14,903 bases of DNA. It comes from CAYNEI01 sp964396185. Lineage in GTDB: Archaea > Thermoplasmatota > SW-10-69-26. A program made the position numbers and the translations under genes. Numbering within the stretch: the first letter of the stretch is position 1; each line of letters starts with the position of its first letter. The notes beneath the pieces were generated by a model. It ran no database searches. It saw nothing but the letters and a program-made list of their open reading frames with translations, and was not told the origin of the DNA. Where the stretch lies: contig CAYNEI010000055.1 of the NCBI GenBank assembly GCA_964396185.1, positions 1-14,903 on the forward strand, given 5' to 3'. Positions 12,246 to 14,903 of this stretch are shown here, piece by piece.

Positions 12246-12447
12246 GCGATCGCGAGCGGGCGAGAGGTGGGCGTCCAGAGTGGAAACGACCAGAAAGAGT
12301 CACCGAACGGCTTGGAGGAACGACGGACCCACCCGGTCAGCTGGGTGCGTCACCGGCGGCGCTGGGATGCTCGCGCCGGCCAGCACGCGCGCGGAGGGGG
12401 TTCCCCCAAGCCGTCCTTGTGCGTCGAGGTTCGGGGCTCGCGGGAAG

Positions 12448-12457
12448 GATATATGTA
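12448..12457 (+). promoter_or_regulatory. TATA box of vapBC module 3
   Basis: GATATATGTA is centred about 27-28 nt before GTG 12481, indicating a leaderless message for the antitoxin. Confidence 0.65.
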
Positions 12458-12477
12458 TCTGTGTATACATACACAGA
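12458..12477. promoter_or_regulatory. Operator-like palindrome between TATA box and vapB module 3
   Basis: TCTGTGTA (12458-12465) and TACACAGA (12470-12477) are perfect 8-bp arms around TACA. An offset pair ATGTAT/ATACAT (12453-12458, 12465-12470) overlaps the TATA box. This fits autorepression by a ribbon-helix-helix antitoxin covering the start site. Confidence 0.6.
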
Positions 12478-12480
12478 CCC

Positions 12481-12714
12481 GTGACGAAGACCATCTCCCT
12501 GTCCGATGAGGCCTACGAGCTGCTCTCGAGGGCCAAGCGCCCTGGGGAGTCGTTCTCGGACGTGGCGAGCCGGCTTGCTCGCGATGCGGTCCAGCGCCGC
12601 CTCTTCGATCGTGAGCTCCGCGTCCAACTCACGGACGAGGAAGTAGAAACCTGGAAGGCCCAGGTCTACAAGACGCGGGACGAGTCGGCCGAGCCCCGGG
12701 TGGAGTGGCCATGA
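12481..12714 (+). CDS. vapB: VapB antitoxin, ribbon-helix-helix type (module 3)
   Basis: This 77-residue antitoxin belongs to the archaeal VapB group with a ribbon-helix-helix N-terminus: TKTISLSDEAYELLSRAKRPGESFSDVASRL (2-32), i.e. a beta strand for DNA contact, a helix, and the GESFSDV turn before the second helix. The C-terminal part (EEVETWKAQVYKTRDE) would wrap the toxin. It is unrelated in fold to the AbrB-like antitoxins of modules 1 and 2. The GTG start is set by the TATA box about 27 nt upstream and by the family's N-terminus. The stop overlaps the toxin start as ATGA. Confidence 0.88.
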   Translation: MTKTISLSDEAYELLSRAKRPGESFSDVASRLARDAVQRRLFDRELRVQLTDEEVETWKAQVYKTRDESAEPRVEWP

Positions 12715-13109
12715 TCCTGCTTGACACCGATGTCTTGATCGATCTCGTCACCAAGGATGAGGAGACCGTTGTCCTTCTCGAGCGCCTCTGGGAGCAAGGG
12801 GAGACCCTTGGGACGACGAGCCTGAACATCGCAGAGATCCTCCGTGGCGCGAACCGGGACCACGCGACCCTCCAGGCGACCCTGGGGATCTTGGCCGGGC
12901 TCGCTGAGGTGCCGTTCGGGCCCGGTGCTGCCAAGCGGTTCGGCCAGTTCATGCATCAGCTCGATCGAGCTGGCGCCTCCGTTCCCGTCGTGGATGGGAT
13001 GATCGCCGCCGTCGCCCTCGAGCAAGGCGGGCGCCTCGTGACCCGGAACCGACGGGGTTTCGAGCGGCTCGCCGGCCTCGAGGTCCTGGTGCCCGGCGCA
13101 TCCGAGTGA
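12711..13109 (+). CDS. vapC: VapC toxin, PIN-domain ribonuclease (module 3)
   Basis: This 132-residue PIN-domain toxin is paired with the preceding RHH antitoxin. Active-site residues are Asp5 (ILLDTDVLIDL), Glu42 (NIAEILRG), Asp95 (VVDGMIAAVAL) and the usual Asn of TRN (113), so the site looks complete for this subfamily. The ATG at 12711 overlaps the antitoxin stop by 4 nt (ATGA), typical of coupled toxin-antitoxin genes; an in-frame GTG 6 nt upstream is less likely. The target RNA is unknown. The gene converges on the DUF72 gene, with a repeat tract between them. Confidence 0.92.
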   Translation: MILLDTDVLIDLVTKDEETVVLLERLWEQGETLGTTSLNIAEILRGANRDHATLQATLGILAGLAEVPFGPGAAKRFGQFMHQLDRAGASVPVVDGMIAAVALEQGGRLVTRNRRGFERLAGLEVLVPGASE

Positions 13110-13168
13110 CCCCTCTACCGTCTCTACGGTCCCTGCGGTCTCTGCGGTCTCCGTGGTGGATGGCGTCC
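13110..13168. repeat. Degenerate 9-10-bp tandem repeat between convergent vapC and DUF72 genes
   Basis: From the vapC stop to the DUF72 stop the sequence is almost entirely units of CTCTRCGGTC type: CCGTCTCTACGGTCCCTGCGG then TCTCTGCGGTCTCCGTGG. Read on the minus strand it is ACCACGGAGACCGCAGAGACC-like. It fills the whole 59-bp space between two convergent stop codons. A shared 3'-end signal is an inference. Confidence 0.7.
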
Positions 13169-14032
13169 TCAGAAATCGTCCAGCGTCACCCGCTTTCCTG
13201 GGCTTGCCAGGTCCATGAGCTCCATGAAGCGCATGGCGTCCTGGGCGGCTTGCCCCCGAGGGTGGTTGTTGAAGTAGACGAAGGTGCGCGCGCTGCCCGC
13301 GGCCTCGACCCGCTCTGCCAGGGCGCGCAGCTCGTCGTCGCGGTAGGTGTAGTCGTAGCGCGCTGAACCGTGGATGCCTGGCGGGTCCTTCTCGAACCAG
13401 GTCTGTTCGTTGCGGCCGTGGAACCGGAAGTAGGCCTGCTCGGCGGGGGGTGCTCGCACGATGGTGGTGGCTGGTGAGTCGGTGGCGGCCACAGCCCCGC
13501 CCGTGGGCTCGACCAGGGCGCGCAGCTCGTCGAGGTAGCGGTCCTCGTTGTAGGCGGCGTGGCGCACCTCGACGAACAGCGGGGCGGGTGGATCCTCTCG
13601 GAGGATCGCCTCGATCCCGGGCTGGATGGTGCGCGGGTCGGCTTGGTGGCTGAACTGGTAGAGAAGGCCCGAGAGCAGCCCGTTGCCCGCGGCTGGCTGC
13701 AGGGCCTCGTGGAAGCGCTGGGCGAGACGGCCAGCCTCGTCCAGGTGCCCATCGATCAGGGCCTCGTGGGTGATCACGCGGGGCGCTTTGAACACCGCCG
13801 AGGCCAGCTTGGCTTTGGCCATGCGGTGCACGATGGGGGAGAGGTCCTTGGCCGAGGGCAGGTGGTAATGGGTGAAGTTGACCTCCACCGTGGGGAAGCG
13901 CTCGGCATAAAAGCCGATCCAGCTCTTCCGATCCAGCGCCTTCGGGTAGAAGGGCCCGACCCAGTCGTCGTAGCTCCATCCGCTGGTGCCCACCAGGATC
14001 TCGCGCACGGGTCCCGAAGGGCGCGACCCCAT
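13169..14032 (-). CDS. DUF72 family protein (YecE-like)
   Basis: This is a 287-residue TIM-barrel-like protein of the widespread DUF72 family, whose biochemical function is not established. Family marks are VGTSGWSYDDWVGPFYP near the N-terminus, VNFTHYHLPS, PLFVEVRHAAYN, YFRFHGRN, ARYDYTYRDDEL and the C-terminal FVYFNNHPRGQAAQDAMRF. The ATG at 14032 is chosen because the domain begins 11 residues later; the longer open frame upstream is antisense to the HTH-TRASH gene. It is divergent from that regulator with only 33 bp between start codons, so the two probably share a control region. No Shine-Dalgarno is visible. Confidence 0.9.
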   Translation of the reverse strand: MGSRPSGPVREILVGTSGWSYDDWVGPFYPKALDRKSWIGFYAERFPTVEVNFTHYHLPSAKDLSPIVHRMAKAKLASAVFKAPRVITHEALIDGHLDEAGRLAQRFHEALQPAAGNGLLSGLLYQFSHQADPRTIQPGIEAILREDPPAPLFVEVRHAAYNEDRYLDELRALVEPTGGAVAATDSPATTIVRAPPAEQAYFRFHGRNEQTWFEKDPPGIHGSARYDYTYRDDELRALAERVEAAGSARTFVYFNNHPRGQAAQDAMRFMELMDLASPGKRVTLDDF

Positions 14033-14065
14033 GAACGCTTTTCCCCAGCACGCCCTTGCCGGTGC

Positions 14066-14623
14066 GTGGAGCTGGACCGCACCGACCGGGCGCTGATCCG
14101 CGCCGTGCTCGAGGACGCCTCGCGTTCCCTGCGCGCCCTGGCCGACGAGGCCGGCGTCACCGCGCCCACGGTCTCCGCGCGGCTGGCCAGGCTCGAGGAC
14201 CTGGGGGTGCTTGGGCCCGTGCGCCGCGAGGTTGATCTGACCCGGCTGGGCCGGCTGGTCCTGGTGCTGGCTGGGCCGGAAGACCAGGAGGACCTGGCCA
14301 GCCACGCGCACGTCTTCAAGGTCCATCGCACCCAGCAGAACCGGCTTGTTGCCATGGCGCTTCTCGAGCACGACGACGATCTCGCCGATCTCCACGAGCG
14401 CTTCCCCCGAGCCGAGACCCTCGTGCTCACCGAGCAGCTCCACGCCCACGCGCCGAGGTTCACGGGCACGCACATCCAACAGGCGTGCAGCCAGTGCGGC
14501 AAGACGGTGGAGGGCGATGAGGGCCTCCAGCTCAAGCTGGGCGGGAGGAGCTACGTGGCGTGTTGCCCCATGTGCGAGCAGGCGCTACGGGAGCGCTACG
14601 AGCGGCACGCTGGAGGAACATGA
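14066..14623 (+). CDS. Lrp/AsnC-type HTH regulator with C-terminal TRASH metal-sensing domain
   Basis: This 185-residue archaeal regulator probably senses a thiophilic metal such as copper. Residues 1-50 form an Lrp-like winged helix (LDRTDRALIRAVLEDASRSL, then the recognition helix region APTVSARLARLEDLGVLGPV). Residues about 55-125 resemble a reduced ligand-binding domain. The C-terminal TRASH domain has Cys141 and Cys144 (CSQC) and Cys166, Cys167 and Cys170 (CCPMC). The layout matches known haloarchaeal and Sulfolobus HTH-TRASH copper regulators; the metal here is an inference. GTG 14066 begins the HTH domain directly and has a weak CTTTTC element about 25 nt upstream. No copper ATPase or chaperone is in the window; the nearest metal gene is the ZIP transporter. 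Confidence 0.88.
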   Translation: MELDRTDRALIRAVLEDASRSLRALADEAGVTAPTVSARLARLEDLGVLGPVRREVDLTRLGRLVLVLAGPEDQEDLASHAHVFKVHRTQQNRLVAMALLEHDDDLADLHERFPRAETLVLTEQLHAHAPRFTGTHIQQACSQCGKTVEGDEGLQLKLGGRSYVACCPMCEQALRERYERHAGGT

Positions 14624-14626
14624 CCG

Positions 14627-14770
14627 TCAGTCGCTCTTGAAGTCCAGATCCAGCGGGTCGGCGGCCTCGAACCCGCAGTGGTCGCACTCGAGGAAGATGC
14701 CCACCTCGGTCTCATCCCTGTGGGCTTGACCACCGCACCGTGGACACGTCGCCAAGGCCAAGGACATCAT
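14627..14770 (-). CDS. Small zinc ribbon protein
   Basis: This short gene encodes 47 residues: MMSLALATCPRCGGQAHRDE, an EVGIFLECDHCG block, and an acidic C-terminus ending DLDFKSD. Two CxxC knuckles, CPRC (9-12) and CDHC (29-32), are arranged as a rubredoxin-like zinc ribbon with the usual Gly after each. Start ATG 14770 or 14767. It is convergent with the HTH-TRASH gene, with only 3 nt between stops. On the minus strand, a GGTTCAAG element lies about 26 nt before the start. Function is unknown; archaeal genomes have many stand-alone zinc ribbons. The regular CxxCG spacing and tight convergence argue that it is a real gene. Confidence 0.75.
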   Translation of the reverse strand: MMSLALATCPRCGGQAHRDETEVGIFLECDHCGFEAADPLDLDFKSD

Positions 14771-14832
14771 GGTCTGTTCTGTCCTGACGGGTCTTGAACC
14801 CTCGCATGGGGCGACCCTTCGGAGCCGACAAC

Positions 14833-14840
14833 GCCTTAAC
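14833..14840 (+). promoter_or_regulatory. Weak TATA-like element before the last gene
   Basis: GCCTTAAC is centred 27 nt before ATG 14863, the recurrent leaderless spacing in this window. Confidence 0.35.
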
Positions 14841-14862
14841 CCCGTCGCCTCTTGGTCCGCCG

Positions 14863-14903
14863 ATGTTCGACGTCGAGGACAACCTGTTCCTCCTCGCTGG
14901 GCC
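14863..14903 (+). CDS. Start of a gene cut by the window edge
   Basis: ATG 14863 opens MFDVEDNLFLLAG and runs off the end. It is too short to identify. It is supported only by the TATA-like element 27 nt upstream and by the lack of any competing feature. Confidence 0.4.
   Translation, partial: MFDVEDNLFLLAG

Noticed and set aside
12194..12447. Possible small gene between polB and vapB module 3.
   Set aside because: Open frames here are Arg/Gly/Ser-rich with no ribosome site or TATA element; the stretch is repeat-bearing and otherwise featureless.
9820..12714. Plus-strand open frame of 964 codons overlapping polB and reaching the third antitoxin.
   Set aside because: Over polB it is the wrong frame and is Arg/Pro/Gly-rich. 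Only its last 77 codons, from GTG 12481, are the real antitoxin.
14780..14862. Possible tRNA on the minus strand: GGGTTCAAGACCC resembles a T-arm and GGGGTTAAGGCG resembles the D-loop of a Ser/Leu tRNA.
   Set aside because: The T-stem has a mismatch and no matching acceptor stem or 5-bp anticodon stem could be built around any loop. At most a degenerate relic; a covariance-model scan would settle it.

Overview
The window reads as a chromosomal segment of a high-GC archaeon, most likely a euryarchaeote and possibly a GC-rich Thermoplasmatota lineage (tentative). The archaeal evidence is a PurP-type purine synthetase, a family B DNA polymerase, an HTH-TRASH metal regulator, a dodecin, VapBC modules of archaeal type, a histidine kinase with an HDxxN H-box, and promoter geometry. 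Several transcription units have a TATA-like element about 27 nt upstream of the start codon, as expected for leaderless mRNAs. Genes inside units, and polB, have GGAGG- or GGTGA-type Shine-Dalgarno sites instead.

Layout. 1-3920: three minus-strand genes, namely an old-yellow-enzyme-family flavin oxidoreductase, a secreted lipoprotein with a carboxypeptidase-regulatory-like domain, and purP. They are separated by short intergenic stretches rich in degenerate CAC/CGGAG-type repeats. 3977-5368: two plus-strand vapBC pairs with AbrB/MazE-fold antitoxins; the first toxin has lost two of four catalytic acidic residues, the second is intact. 5507-6629: a translationally coupled pair, a RecA-fold protein without a Walker A lysine and an 88-aa MGRTxPTF-type protein. 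6724-9724: a 7-TM PAS histidine kinase, a dodecin, and a ZIP metal transporter. 9851-12193: a PolB2-like family B DNA polymerase with no recognisable 3'-5' exonuclease motifs and a reduced motif C, preceded by two tandem copies of a partly palindromic 21-bp element. 12481-13109: a third vapBC pair with a ribbon-helix-helix antitoxin. 13169-14770: a DUF72 protein (minus), a divergent Lrp-type HTH-TRASH regulator (plus), and a 47-aa zinc ribbon (minus). The window ends in the start of another plus-strand gene.

Most interesting: (i) a RecA-like protein, its small partner and a degenerate PolB lie on the same strand within 7 kb, a set reminiscent of a mutasome (bacterial ImuA-ImuB-DnaE2) and of damage-inducible PolB2/Dpo2; (ii) the tandem operator-like repeat before polB; (iii) a VapC with two active-site substitutions beside an intact VapC; (iv) one palindromic TATA box that may serve both purP and vapB; (v) repeat-rich or inverted-repeat segments at or just after the stop codons of five genes. 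All functional statements are from reading the sequence; no searches were run.
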